Source: Megalopta genalis
Lineage: Eukaryota > Arthropoda > Insecta > Hymenoptera > Halictidae
NCBI RefSeq assembly: GCF_051020955.1
Contig: NW_027476184.1
Span: 1-64,000, forward strand
Direction of reading: 5' to 3'
DNA: 64,000 nucleotides
Position numbers and translations under genes: made by a program. The number at the start of each line of letters is the position of its first letter. Within the stretch, counting starts at the first letter, position 1. This document shows, one piece after another, positions 29,401 through 45,917 of the stretch. Under the pieces are notes generated by a model that did not search any database, was not told the DNA's origin, and saw only the letters and a program-made list of their open reading frames with translations.

Positions 29401-32400
29401 TACAAACAACGAAGAACAAACAACAAACAACGAAGAACAAACAACAAACAACGATGAACAAACAACAAACAACGAAGAACAAACAACAAACAACGAAGAA
29501 CAAACAACAAACAACGAAGAACAAACAACAAACAACGAAGAACAAACAACAAACAACAAACAACGAACAACAAACACAAACAACGAAGAACAAACAACAA
29601 ACAACGAAGAACAAACAACAAACAACGAAGAACAAACAACAAACAACGAAGAACAAACAACAAACAACGAAGAACAAACAACAAACAACGAAGAACAAAC
29701 AACAAACAACGAAGAACAAACAACAAACAACGAAGAACAAACAACAAACAACGAAGAACAAACAACAAACAACGAAGAACAAACAACAAACAACGAAGAA
29801 CAAACAACAAACAACGAAGAACAAACAACAAACAACGAAGAACAAACAACAAACAACGAAGAACAAACAACAAACAACGAAGAACAAACAACAAACAACA
29901 AACAACAAACAACGAACAACAAACAACAAACAACGAACAACAAACAACAAACAACGAACAACGAACAACAAACAACGAACAACGAACAACGAACAACGAA
30001 CAACAAACAACAAACAACAAACAACAAACAACAAACAACGAACAACAAACAACAAACAACGAAGAACAAACAACAAACAAACAACAACAAACAACAAACA
30101 ACAAACAACAAACAACAAACAACAAACAACAAACAACAAACAACAAACAACAAACAACAAACAACAAACAACAAACAACAAACAACAAACAACAAACAAC
30201 AAACAACAAACAACAAACAACAAACAACAAACAACAAACAACAAACAACAAACAACAAACAACAAACAACAAACAACAAACAACAAACAACAAACAACAA
30301 ACAACAAACAACAAACAACAAACAACAAACAACAAACAACAAACAACAAACAACAAACAACAAACAACAAACAACAAACAACAAACAACAAACAACAAAC
30401 AACAAACAACAAACAACAAACAACAAACAACAAACAACAAACAACAAACAACAAACAACAAACAACAAACAACAAACAACAAACAACAAACAACAAACAA
30501 CAAACAACAAACAACAAACAACAAACAACAAACAACAAACAACAAACAACAAACAACAAACAACAAACAACAAACAACAAACAACAAACAACAAACAACA
30601 AACAACAAACAACAAACAACAAACAACAAACAACAAACAACAAACAACAAACAACAAACAACAAACAACAAACAACAAACAACAAACAACAAACAACAAA
30701 CAACAAACAACAAACAACAAACAACAAACAACAAACAACAAACAACAAACAACAAACAACAAACAACAAACAACAAACAACAAACGACAAACGACAAACG
30801 ACAAACAACAAACAACAAACAACAAACAACAAACAACAAACAACAAACAACAAACAACAAACAACAAACAACAAACAACAAACAACAAACAACAAACAAC
30901 AAACAACAAACAACAAACAACAAACAACAAACAACAAACAACAAACAACAAACAACAAACAACAAACAACAAACAACAAACAACAAACAACAAACAACAA
31001 ACAACAAACAACAAACAACAAACAACAAACAACAAACAACAAACAACGAACAACAAACAACAAACAACGAACAACGAACAACGAACAACGAACAACAAAC
31101 AACGAACAACAAACAACAAACAACAAACAACAAACAACAAACAACAAACAACAAACAACAAACAACAAACAACAAACAACAAACAACAAACAACAAACAA
31201 CAAACAACAAACAACAAACAACAAACAACAAACAACAAACAACAAACAACAAACAACAAACAACAAACAACAAACAACAAACAACAAACAACAAACAACA
31301 AACAACAAACAACAAACAACAAACAACAAACAACAAACAACAAACAACAAACAACAAACAACAAACAACAAACAACAAACAACAAACAACAAACAACAAA
31401 CAACAAACAACAAACAACAAACAACAAACAACAAACAACAAACAACAAACAACAAACAACAAACAACAAACAACGAACAACAAACAACGAACAACGAACA
31501 ACGAACAACGAACAACAAACAACGAACAACAAACAACGAACAACGAACAACGAACAACGAACAACGAACAACGAACAACGAACAACGAACAACGAACAAC
31601 GAACAACGAACAACGAACAACGAACAACGAACAACGAACAACGAACAACGAACAACGAACAACGAACAACGAACAACGAACAACGAACAACGAACAACGA
31701 ACAACAAACAACAAACAACAAACAACAAACAACAAACAACGAAGAACAAACAACAAACAACGAAGAACAAACAACAAACAACGAAGAACAAACAACAAAC
31801 AACGAAGAACAAACAACAAACAACAAACAACGAAGAACAAACAACAAACAACAAACAACGAAGAACGAACAACGAACAACGAACAACGAACAACGAACAA
31901 CGAACAACGAACAACGAACAACGAACAACGAACAACGAACAACGAACAACGAACAACGAACAACGAACAACGAACAACGAACAACGAACAACGAACAACG
32001 AACAACGAACAACGAACAACGAACAACGAACAACAAACAACCAACAACAAACAACAAACAACGAACAACGAACAACAAACAACCAACAACAAACAACAAA
32101 CAACGAACAACGAACAACAAACAACAAACAACAAACAACAAACAACAAACAACGAACAACAAACAACAAACAACAAACAACAAACAACAAACAACAAACA
32201 ACAAACAACAAACAACAAACAACAAACAACGAACAACAAACAACAAACAACAAACAACAAACAACAAACAACAAACAACAAACAACAAACAACAAACAAC
32301 AAACAACAAACAACAAACAACAAACAACAAACAACTAACAACAAACAACAAACAACAAACAACAAACAACAAACAACAAACAACAAACAACAAACAACAT

Positions 32401-34250
32401 ACAACAAACAACAAACAACAAACAACAAACAACAAACAACAAACAACAAACAACAAACAACAAACAACAAACAACAAACAACAAACAACAAACAACAAAC
32501 AACAAACAACAAACAACAAACAACAAACAACAAACAACAAACAACAAACAACAAACAACAAACAACAAACAACAAACAACAAACAACAAACAACAAACAA
32601 CAAACAACAAACAACAAACAACAAACAACAAACAACAAACAACAAACAACAAACAACAAACAACAAACAACAAACAACAAACAACAAACAACAAACAACA
32701 AACAACAAACAACAAACAACAAACAACAAACAACAAACAACAAACAACAAACAACAAACAACAAACAACAAACAACAAACAACAAACAACAAACAACAAA
32801 CAACAAACAACAAACAACAAACAACAAACAACAAACAACAAACAACAAACAACAAACAACAAACAACAAACAACAAACAACAAACAACAAACAACAAACA
32901 ACAAACAACAAACAACAAACAACAAACAACAAACAACAAACAACAAACAACAAACAACAAACAACAAACAACAAACAACAAACAACAAACAACAAACAAC
33001 AAACAACAAACAACAAACAACGAAGAACAAACAACAAACAACGAAGAACAAACAACAAACAACGAAGTACAAACAACAAACAACGTAGAACAAACAACAA
33101 ACAACGAAGAACAAACAACAAACAACGAAGAACAAACAACGAACAACGAAGAACAAACAACGAACAACAAACAACCAACAACGAAGAACAAACAACAAAC
33201 AACGAAGAACAAACAACAAACAACGAAGAACAAACAACAAACAACGAAGAACAAACAACAAACAACGAAGAACAAACCACCAACAGCGAAGAACAAACAA
33301 CAAACAACGAAGAACAAACAACAAACAACGAAGAACAAACAACAAACAACGAAGAACAAACAACAAACAACGAAGAACAAACCACCAACAGCGAAGAACA
33401 AACAACAAACAACGAAGAACAAACAACAAACAACGAAGAACAAACAACAAACAACGAAGAACAAACAACAAACAACGAAGAACAAACAACAAACAACGAA
33501 GAACAAACAACAAACAACGAAGAACAAACAACAAACAACGAAGAACAAACAACAAACAACGAAGAACAAACAACAAACAACGAAGAACAAACAACAAACA
33601 ACGAAGAACAAACAACAAACAACGAAGAACAAACAACAAACAACGATGAACAAACAACAAACAACGAAGAACAAACAACAAACAACGAAGAACAAACAAC
33701 AAACAACGAAGAACAAACAACAAACAACGAAGAACAAACAACAAACAACGAAGAACAAACAAGAAACAACAAACAACGAAGAACAAACAACGAAGAACAA
33801 ACAACGAAGAACAAACAACGAAGAACAAACAACGAAGAACAAACAACGAAGAACAAACAACGAAGAACAAACAACGAAGAACAAGCAACGAAGAACAAAC
33901 AACGAAGAACAAACAACGAAGAACAAACAACGAAGAACAAACAACGAAGAACAAACAACGAAGAACAAACAACGAAGAACAAACAACAAACAACAAACAA
34001 CGAAGAACAAACAACAAACAACAAACAACGAAGAACAAACAACGAAGAACAAACAACAAACAACAAACAACGAAGAACAAACAACAAACAACAAACAACG
34101 AAGAACAAACAACAAACAACAAAAAACGAAGAACAAACAACAAACAACAAACAACGGAGAACAAACAACAAACAACGAAGAACAAACAACAAACAACGAA
34201 GAACAAACAACAAACAACGAAGAACAAACAACAAACAACGAAGAACAAAC
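29401..34250. repeat. HOR copy H1, 4850 bp
   Basis: AAACTAC tag at 29401, AACGATG near 29454, 6-bp unit at 29576-29581, G-A-A to about 29890, E/A mix to about 30060, a shifted unit near 30080, A array to about 31045 with a GACAAAC triplet (G at 30786, 30793, 30800), E cluster to 31108 and A array. Then: E array about 31471-31702, G-A-A, E array about 31864-32030, AACCAAC near 32040 and 32085, A array about 32120-33017 with AACTAAC (T at 32336) and AACATAC (T at 32400), and tagged G-A-A with CACCAAC-AGCGAAG at 33278 and 33383. The first half of the closing marker block is missing: the G-A-A run passes straight into AACGATG near 33646. Confidence 0.92.
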
Positions 34251-37200
34251 TACAAACAACGAAGAACAAACAACAAACAACGAAGAACAAACAACAAACA
34301 ACGATGAACAAACAACAAACAACGAAGAACAAACAACAAACAACGAAGAACAAACAACAAACAACGAAGAACAAACAACAAACAACGAAGAACAAACAAC
34401 AAACAACAAACAACGAACAACAAACACAAACAACGAAGAACAAACAACAAACAACGAAGAACAAACAACAAACAACGAAGAACAAACAACAAACAACGAA
34501 GAACAAACAACAAACAACGAAGAACAAACAACAAACAACGAAGAACAAACAACAAACAACGAAGAACAAACAACAAACAACGAAGAACAAACAACAAACA
34601 ACGAAGAACAAACAACAAACAACGAAGAACAAACAACAAACAACGAAGAACAAACAACAAACAACGAAGAACAAACAACAAACAACGAAGAACAAACAAC
34701 AAACAACGAAGAACAAACAACAAACAACGAAGAACAAACAACAAACAACAAACAACAAACAACGAACAACAAACAACAAACAACGAACAACAAACAACAA
34801 ACAACGAACAACGAACAACAAACAACGAACAACGAACAACGAACAACGAACAACAAACAACAAACAACAAACAACAAACAACAAACAACGAACAACAAAC
34901 AACAAACAACGAAGAACAAACAACAAACAAACAACAACAAACAACAAACAACAAACAACAAACAACAAACAACAAACAACAAACAACAAACAACAAACAA
35001 CAAACAACAAACAACAAACAACAAACAACAAACAACAAACAACAAACAACAAACAACAAACAACAAACAACAAACAACAAACAACAAACAACAAACAACA
35101 AACAACAAACAACAAACAACAAACAACAAACAACAAACAACAAACAACAAACAACAAACAACAAACAACAAACAACAAACAACAAACAACAAACAACAAA
35201 CAACAAACAACAAACAACAAACAACAAACAACAAACAACAAACAACAAACAACAAACAACAAACAACAAACAACAAACAACAAACAACAAACAACAAACA
35301 ACAAACAACAAACAACAAACAACAAACAACAAACAACAAACAACAAACAACAAACAACAAACAACAAACAACAAACAACAAACAACAAACAACAAACAAC
35401 AAACAACAAACAACAAACAACAAACAACAAACAACAAACAACAAACAACAAACAACAAACAACAAACAACAAACAACAAACAACAAACAACAAACAACAA
35501 ACAACAAACAACAAACAACAAACAACAAACAACAAACAACAAACAACAAACAACAAACAACAAACAACAAACAACAAACAACAAACAACAAACAACAAAC
35601 AACAAACAACAAACAACAAACAACAAACAACAAACAACAAACGACAAACGACAAACGACAAACAACAAACAACAAACAACAAACAACAAACAACAAACAA
35701 CAAACAACAAACAACAAACAACAAACAACAAACAACAAACAACAAACAACAAACAACAAACAACAAACAACAAACAACAAACAACAAACAACAAACAACA
35801 AACAACAAACAACAAACAACAAACAACAAACAACAAACAACAAACAACAAACAACAAACAACAAACAACAAACAACAAACAACAAACAACAAACAACAAA
35901 CAACAAACAACAAACAACGAACAACAAACAACAAACAACGAACAACGAACAACGAACAACGAACAACAAACAACGAACAACAAACAACAAACAACAAACA
36001 ACAAACAACAAACAACAAACAACAAACAACAAACAACAAACAACAAACAACAAACAACAAACAACAAACAACAAACAACAAACAACAAACAACAAACAAC
36101 AAACAACAAACAACAAACAACAAACAACAAACAACAAACAACAAACAACAAACAACAAACAACAAACAACAAACAACAAACAACAAACAACAAACAACAA
36201 ACAACAAACAACAAACAACAAACAACAAACAACAAACAACAAACAACAAACAACAAACAACAAACAACAAACAACAAACAACAAACAACAAACAACAAAC
36301 AACAAACAACAAACAACAAACAACAAACAACAAACAACAAACAACAAACAACAAACAACAAACAACAAACAACGAACAACAAACAACGAACAACGAACAA
36401 CGAACAACGAACAACAAACAACGAACAACAAACAACGAACAACGAACAACGAACAACGAACAACGAACAACGAACAACGAACAACGAACAACGAACAACG
36501 AACAACGAACAACGAACAACGAACAACGAACAACGAACAACGAACAACGAACAACGAACAACGAACAACGAACAACGAACAACGAACAACGAACAACGAA
36601 CAACAAACAACAAACAACAAACAACAAACAACAAACAACGAAGAACAAACAACAAACAACGAAGAACAAACAACAAACAACGAAGAACAAACAACAAACA
36701 ACGAAGAACAAACAACAAACAACAAACAACGAAGAACAAACAACAAACAACAAACAACGAAGAACGAACAACGAACAACGAACAACGAACAACGAACAAC
36801 GAACAACGAACAACGAACAACGAACAACGAACAACGAACAACGAACAACGAACAACGAACAACGAACAACGAACAACGAACAACGAACAACGAACAACGA
36901 ACAACGAACAACGAACAACGAACAACGAACAACAAACAACCAACAACAAACAACAAACAACGAACAACGAACAACAAACAACCAACAACAAACAACAAAC
37001 AACGAACAACGAACAACAAACAACAAACAACAAACAACAAACAACAAACAACGAACAACAAACAACAAACAACAAACAACAAACAACAAACAACAAACAA
37101 CAAACAACAAACAACAAACAACAAACAACGAACAACAAACAACAAACAACAAACAACAAACAACAAACAACAAACAACAAACAACAAACAACAAACAACA

Positions 37201-39730
37201 AACAACAAACAACAAACAACAAACAACTAACAACAAACAACAAACAACAAACAACAAACAACAAACAACAAACAACAAACAACAAACAACATACAACAAA
37301 CAACAAACAACAAACAACAAACAACAAACAACAAACAACAAACAACAAACAACAAACAACAAACAACAAACAACAAACAACAAACAACAAACAACAAACA
37401 ACAAACAACAAACAACAAACAACAAACAACAAACAACAAACAACAAACAACAAACAACAAACAACAAACAACAAACAACAAACAACAAACAACAAACAAC
37501 AAACAACAAACAACAAACAACAAACAACAAACAACAAACAACAAACAACAAACAACAAACAACAAACAACAAACAACAAACAACAAACAACAAACAACAA
37601 ACAACAAACAACAAACAACAAACAACAAACAACAAACAACAAACAACAAACAACAAACAACAAACAACAAACAACAAACAACAAACAACAAACAACAAAC
37701 AACAAACAACAAACAACAAACAACAAACAACAAACAACAAACAACAAACAACAAACAACAAACAACAAACAACAAACAACAAACAACAAACAACAAACAA
37801 CAAACAACAAACAACAAACAACAAACAACAAACAACAAACAACAAACAACAAACAACAAACAACAAACAACAAACAACAAACAACAAACAACAAACAACA
37901 AACAACAAACAACAAACAACAAACAACAAACAACGAAGAACAAACAACAAACAACGAAGAACAAACAACAAACAACGAAGTACAAACAACAAACAACGTA
38001 GAACAAACAACAAACAACGAAGAACAAACAACAAACAACGAAGAACAAACAACGAACAACGAAGAACAAACAACGAACAACAAACAACCAACAACGAAGA
38101 ACAAACAACAAACAACGAAGAACAAACAACAAACAACGAAGAACAAACAACAAACAACGAAGAACAAACAACAAACAACGAAGAACAAACCACCAACAGC
38201 GAAGAACAAACAACAAACAACGAAGAACAAACAACAAACAACGAAGAACAAACAACAAACAACGAAGAACAAACAACAAACAACGAAGAACAAACCACCA
38301 ACAGCGAAGAACAAACAACAAACAACGAAGAACAAACAACAAACAACGAAGAACAAACAACAAACAACGAAGAACAAACAACAAACAACGAAGAACAAAC
38401 AACAAACAACGAAGAACAAACAACAAACAACGAAGAACAAACAACAAACAACGAAGAACAAACAACAAACAACGAAGAACAAACAACAAACAACGAAGAA
38501 CAAACAACAAACAACAAACAACGAAGAACAAACAACAAACAACGAAGAACAAACAACAAACAACGAAGAACAAACAACAAACAACGAAGAACAAACAACA
38601 AACAACGAAGAACAAACAACAAACAACGAAGAACAAACAACAAACAACGAAGAACAAACTACAAACAACGAAGAACAAACAAGAAACAACAAACAACGAA
38701 GAACAAACAACGAAGAACAAACAACGAAGAACAAACAACGAAGAACAAACAACGAAGAACAAACAACGAAGAACAAACAACGAAGAACAAACAACGAAGA
38801 ACAAACAACGAAGAACAAACAACGAAGAACAAACAACGAAGAAAAAACAACGAAGAACAAACAACGAAGAACAAACAACGATGAACAAACAACGAAGAAC
38901 AAACAACAAACAACAAACAACGAAGAACAAACAACAAACAACGAAGAACAAACAACAAACAACGAAGAACAAACAACAAACAACGAAGAACAAAGAACAA
39001 ACAACGAAGAACAAACAACAAACAACGAAGAACAAACAACAAACAACGAAGAACAAACAACAAACAACGAAGAACAAACAACAAACAACAAACAACAAAC
39101 AACGAAGAACAAACAACAAACAACGATGAACAAACAACAAACAACGAAGAACAAACAACAAACAACGAAGAACAAACAACAAACAACGAAGAACAAACAA
39201 CAAACAACGAAGAACAAACAACAAACAACGAAGAACAAACAAGAAACAACAAACAACGAAGAACAAACAACGAAGAACAAACAACGAAGAACAAACAACG
39301 AAGAACAAACAACGAAGAACAAACAACGAAGAACAAACAACGAAGAACAAACAACGAAGAACAAGCAACGAAGAACAAACAACGAAGAACAAACAACGAA
39401 GAACAAACAACGAAGAACAAACAACGAAGAACAAACAACGAAGAACAAACAACGAAGAACAAACAACAAACAACAAACAACGAAGAACAAACAACAAACA
39501 ACAAACAACGAAGAACAAACAACGAAGAACAAACAACAAACAACAAACAACGAAGAACAAACAACAAACAACAAACAACGAAGAACAAACAACAAACAAC
39601 AAAAAACGAAGAACAAACAACAAACAACAAACAACGGAGAACAAACAACAAACAACGAAGAACAAACAACAAACAACGAAGAACAAACAACAAACAACGA
39701 AGAACAAACAACAAACAACGAAGAACAAAC
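34251..39730. repeat. HOR copy H2, 5480 bp
   Basis: Same order as H1: 6-bp unit at 34426-34431 (exactly 4850 bp after H1's), GACAAAC triplet with G at 35643, 35650, 35657, E array about 36367-36600, E array about 36765-36930, AACCAAC near 36937 and 36981, A array with AACTAAC (T at 37228) and AACATAC (T at 37292), and CACCAAC-AGCGAAG at 38191 and 38296. Unlike H1 it keeps the full 1071-bp marker block (38660-39730), which accounts for most of the 630-bp length difference. A private AACAAAC pair replaces a G unit near 39090. Confidence 0.93.
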
Positions 39731-42700
39731 TACAAACAACGAAGAACAAACAACAAACAACGAAGAACAAACAACAAACAACGATGAACAAACAACAAAC
39801 AACGAAGAACAAACAACAAACAACGAAGAACAAACAACAAACAACGAAGAACAAACAACAAACAACGAAGAACAAACAACAAACAACAAACAACGAACAA
39901 CAAACACAAACAACGAAGAACAAACAACAAACAACGAAGAACAAACAACAAACAACGAAGAACAAACAACAAACAACGAAGAACAAACAACAAACAACGA
40001 AGAACAAACAACAAACAACGAAGAACAAACAACAAACAACGAAGAACAAACAACAAACAACGAAGAACAAACAACAAACAACGAAGAACAAACAACAAAC
40101 AACGAAGAACAAACAACAAACAACGAAGAACAAACAACAAACAACGAAGAACAAACAACAAACAACGAAGAACAAACAACAAACAACGAAGAACAAACAA
40201 CAAACAACGAAGAACAAACAACAAACAACAAACAACAAACAACGAACAACAAACAACAAACAACGAACAACAAACAACAAACAACGAACAACGAACAACA
40301 AACAACGAACAACGAACAACGAACAACGAACAACAAACAACAAACAACAAACAACAAACAACAAACAACGAACAACAAACAACAAACAACGAAGAACAAA
40401 CAACAAACAAACAACAACAAACAACAAACAACAAACAACAAACAACAAACAACAAACAACAAACAACAAACAACAAACAACAAACAACAAACAACAAACA
40501 ACAAACAACAAACAACAAACAACAAACAACAAACAACAAACAACAAACAACAAACAACAAACAACAAACAACAAACAACAAACAACAAACAACAAACAAC
40601 AAACAACAAACAACAAACAACAAACAACAAACAACAAACAACAAACAACAAACAACAAACAACAAACAACAAACAACAAACAACAAACAACAAACAACAA
40701 ACAACAAACAACAAACAACAAACAACAAACAACAAACAACAAACAACAAACAACAAACAACAAACAACAAACAACAAACAACAAACAACAAACAACAAAC
40801 AACAAACAACAAACAACAAACAACAAACAACAAACAACAAACAACAAACAACAAACAACAAACAACAAACAACAAACAACAAACAACAAACAACAAACAA
40901 CAAACAACAAACAACAAACAACAAACAACAAACAACAAACAACAAACAACAAACAACAAACAACAAACAACAAACAACAAACAACAAACAACAAACAACA
41001 AACAACAAACAACAAACAACAAACAACAAACAACAAACAACAAACAACAAACAACAAACAACAAACAACAAACAACAAACAACAAACAACAAACAACAAA
41101 CAACAAACAACAAACAACAAACAACAAACAACAAACAACAAACAACAAACAACAAACAACAAACAACAAACAACAAACAACAAACAACAAACAACAAACA
41201 ACAAACAACAAACAACAAACAACAAACAACAAACAACAAACAACAAACAACAAACAACAAACAACAAACAACAAACAACAAACAACAAACAACAAACAAC
41301 AAACAACAAACAACAAACAACAAACAACAAACAACAAACAACAAACAACAAACAACAAACAACAAACAACAAACAACAAACAACAAACAACAAACAACAA
41401 ACAACAAACAACAAACAACAAACAACAAACAACAAACAACAAACAACGAACAACAAACAACGAACAACAAACAACGAACAACAAACAACGAACAACGAAC
41501 AACGAACAACGAACAACAAACAACGAACAACAAACAACAAACAACGAACAACGAACAACGAACAACGAACAACGAACAACGAACAACGAACAACGAACAA
41601 CGAACAACAAACAACAAACAACAAACAACAAACAACAAACAACAAACAACAAACAACAAACAACAAACAACAAACAACAAACAACAAACAACAAACAACA
41701 AACAACAAACAACAAACAACAAACAACATACAACGAAGAACAAACAACAAACAACGAAGAACAAACAACAAACAACGAAGAACAAACAACAAACAACGAA
41801 GAACAAACAACAAACAACGAAGAACAAACAACAAACAACGAAGAACAAACAACAAACAACGAAGAACAAACAACAAACAACAAACAACGAAGAACGAACA
41901 ACGAACAACGAACAACGAACAACGAACAACGAACAACGAACAACGAACAACGAACAACGAACAACGAACAACGAACAACGAACAACGAACAACGAACAAC
42001 GAACAACGAACAACAAACAACCAACAACAAACAACAAACAACGAACAACGAACAACAAACAACCAACAACAAACTACAAACAACGAACAACGAACAACAA
42101 ACAACAAACAACAAACAACAAACAACAAACAACGAACAACAAACAACAAACAACAAACAACAAACAACAAACAACAAACAACAAACAACAAACAACAAAC
42201 AACAAACAACAAACAACAAACAACAAACAACAAACAACAAACAACAAACAACAAACAACAAACAACAAACAACAAACAACAAACAACAAACAACAAACAA
42301 CAAACAACAAACAACAAACAACAAACAACAAACAACAAACAACAAACAACAAACAACAAACAACAAACAACAAACAACAAACAACAAACAACAAACAACA
42401 AACAACAAACAACAAACAACAAACAACAAACAACAAACAACAAACAACAAACAACAAACAACAAACAACAAACAACAAACAACAAACAACAAACAACAAA
42501 CAACAAACAACAAACAACAAACAACAAACAACAAACAACAAACAACAAACAACAAACAACAAACAACAAACAACAAACAACAAACAACAAACAACAAACA
42601 ACAAACAACAAACAACAAACAACAAACAACAAACAACAAACAACAAACAACAAACAACAAACAACAAACAACAAACAACAAACAACAAACAACAAACAAC

Positions 42701-44699
42701 AAACAACAAACAACAAACAACAAACAACAAACAACAAACAACAAACAACAAACAACAAACAACAAACAACAAACAACAAACAACAAACAACAAACAACAA
42801 ACAACAAACAACAAACAACAAACAACAAACAACAAACAACAAACAACAAACAACAAACAACAAACAACAAACAACAAACAACAAACAACGAAGAACAAAC
42901 AACAAACAACGAAGAACAAACAACAAACAACGAAGTACAAACAACAAACAACGTAGAACAAACAACAAACAACGAAGAACAAACAACAAACAACGAAGAA
43001 CAAACAACGAACAACGAAGAACAAACAACGAACAACAAACAACCAACAACGAAGAACAAACAACAAACAACGAAGAACAAACAACAAACAACGAAGAACA
43101 AACAACAAACAACGAAGAACAAACAACAAACAACGAAGAACAAACCACCAACAGCGAAGAACAAACAACAAACAACGAAGAACAAACAACAAACAACGAA
43201 GAACAAACAACAAACAACGAAGAACAAACAACAAACAACGAAGAACAAACCACCAACAGCGAAGAACAAACAACAAACAACGAAGAACAAACAACAAACA
43301 ACGAAGAACAAACAACAAACAACGAAGAACAAACAACAAACAACGAAGAACAAACAACAAACAACGAAGAACAAACAACAAACAACGAAGAACAAACAAC
43401 AAACAACGAAGAACAAACAACAAACAACGAAGAACAAACAACAAACAACAAACAACGAAGAACAAACAACAAACAACGAAGAACAAACAACAAACAACGA
43501 AGAACAAACAACAAACAACGAAGAACAAACAACAAACAACGAAGAACAAACAACAAACAACGAAGAACAAACAACAAACAACGAAGAACAAACTACAAAC
43601 AACGAAGAACAAACAAGAAACAACAAACAACGAAGAACAAACAACGAAGAACAAACAACGAAGAACAAACAACGAAGAACAAACAACGAAGAACAAACAA
43701 CGAAGAACAAACAACGAAGAACAAACAACGAAGAACAAACAACGAAGAACAAACAACGAAGAACAAACAACGAAGAACAAACAACGAAGAACAAACAACG
43801 AAGAAAAAACAACGAAGAACAAACAACGAAGAACAAACAACGATGAACAAACAACGAAGAACAAACAACAAACAACAAACAACGAAGAACAAACAACAAA
43901 CAACGAAGAACAAACAACAAACAACGAAGAACAAACAACAAACAACGAAGAACAAAGAACAAACAACGAAGAACAAACAACAAACAACGAAGAACAAACA
44001 ACAAACAACGAAGAACAAACAACAAACAACGAAGAACAAACAACAAACAACGAAGAACAAACAACAAACAACGAAGAACAAACAACAAACAACGATGAAC
44101 AAACAACAAACAACGAAGAACAAACAACAAACAACGAAGAACAAACAACAAACAACGAAGAACAAACAACAAACAACGAAGAACAAACAACAAACAACGA
44201 AGAACAAACAAGAAACAACAAACAACGAAGAACAAACAACGAAGAACAAACAACGAAGAACAAACAACGAAGAACAAACAACGAAGAACAAACAACGAAG
44301 AACAAACAACGAAGAACAAACAACGAAGAACAAGCAACGAAGAACAAACAACGAAGAACAAACAACGAAGAACAAACAACGAAGAACAAACAACGAAGAA
44401 CAAACAACGAAGAACAAACAACGAAGAACAAACAACAAACAACAAACAACGAAGAACAAACAACAAACAACAAACAACGAAGAACAAACAACGAAGAACA
44501 AACAACAAACAACAAACAACGAAGGACAAACAACAAACAACAAACAACGAAGAACAAACAACAAACAACAAAAAACGAAGAACAAACAACAAACAACAAA
44601 CAACGGAGAACAAACAACAAACAACGAAGAACAAACAACAAACAACGAAGAACAAACAACAAACAACGAAGAACAAACAACAAACAACGAAGAACAAAC
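39731..44699. repeat. HOR copy H3, 4969 bp
   Basis: 6-bp unit at 39906-39911, shifted unit near 40409, A array to about 41443 without the GACAAAC triplet, E/A clusters to about 41605, AACATAC (T at 41729) followed by seven G-A-A trimers, E array about 41890-42012 and AACCAAC near 42019 and 42063. An extra AAACTAC unit (T at 42075) is private to this copy. Then A array about 42140-42888, CACCAAC-AGCGAAG at 43146 and 43251, and a marker block at 43594-44699 (1106 bp). Confidence 0.93.
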
Positions 44700-45245
44700 T
44701 ACAAACAACGAAGAACAAACAACAAACAACGAAGAACAAACAACAAACAACGATGAACAAACAACAAACAACGAAGAACAAACAACAAACAACGAAGAAC
44801 AAACAACAAACAACGAAGAACAAACAACAAACAACAAACAACGAACAACAAACACAAACAACGAAGAACAAACAACAAACAACGAAGAACAAACAACAAA
44901 CAACGAAGAACAAACAACAAACAACGAAGAACAAACAACAAACAACGAAGAACAAACAACAAACAACGAAGAACAAACAACAAACAACGAAGAACAAACA
45001 ACAAACAACGAAGAACAAACAACAAACAACGAAGAACAAACAACAAACAACGAAGAACAAACAACAAACAACGAAGAACAAACAACAAACAACGAAGAAC
45101 AAACAACAAACAACGAAGAACAAACAACAAACAACGAAGAACAAACAACAAACAACGAAGAACAAACAACAAACAACAAACAACAAACAACGAACAACAA
45201 ACAACAAACAACGAACAACAAACAACAAACAACGAACAACGAACA

Positions 45246-45917
45246 ACAAACAACAAACAACAAACAACAAACAACAAACAACAAACAACAAACAACAAAC
45301 AACAAACAACAAACAACAAACAACAAACAACAAACAACAAACAACAAACAACAAACAACAAACAACAAACAACAAACAACAAACAACAAACAACAAACAA
45401 CAAACAACAAACAACAAACAACAAACAACAAACAACAAACAACAAACAACAAACAACAAACAACAAACAACAAACAACAAACAACAAACAACAAACAACA
45501 AACAACAAACAACAAACAACAAACAACAAACAACAAACAACAAACAACAAACAACAAACAACAAACAACAAACAACAAACAACAAACAACAAACAACAAA
45601 CAACAAACAACAAACAACAAACAACAAACAACAAACAACAAACAACAAACAACAAACAACAAACAACAAACAACAAAGAACAAACAACAAACAACAAAGA
45701 ACAAACAACAAACAACAAACAACAAACAACAAACAACAAACAACAAACAACAAACAACAAACAACAAACAACAAAGAACAAACAACAAACAACAAACAAC
45801 AAACAACAAACAACAAACAACAAACAACAAACAACAAACAACAAACAACAAACAACAAACAACAAACAACAAACAACAAACAACAAACAACAAACAACAA
45901 ACAACAAACAACAAACA
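45246..45917. repeat. AACAAAC array with three AACAAAG units (H4)
   Basis: Uniform AACAAAC with AACAAAG units near 45678, 45699 and 45776. H6 has the matching trio near 59344, 59365 and 59449. No other A array in the window shows this trio, so the two arrays are close relatives although they lie 13.7 kb apart. Confidence 0.93.
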
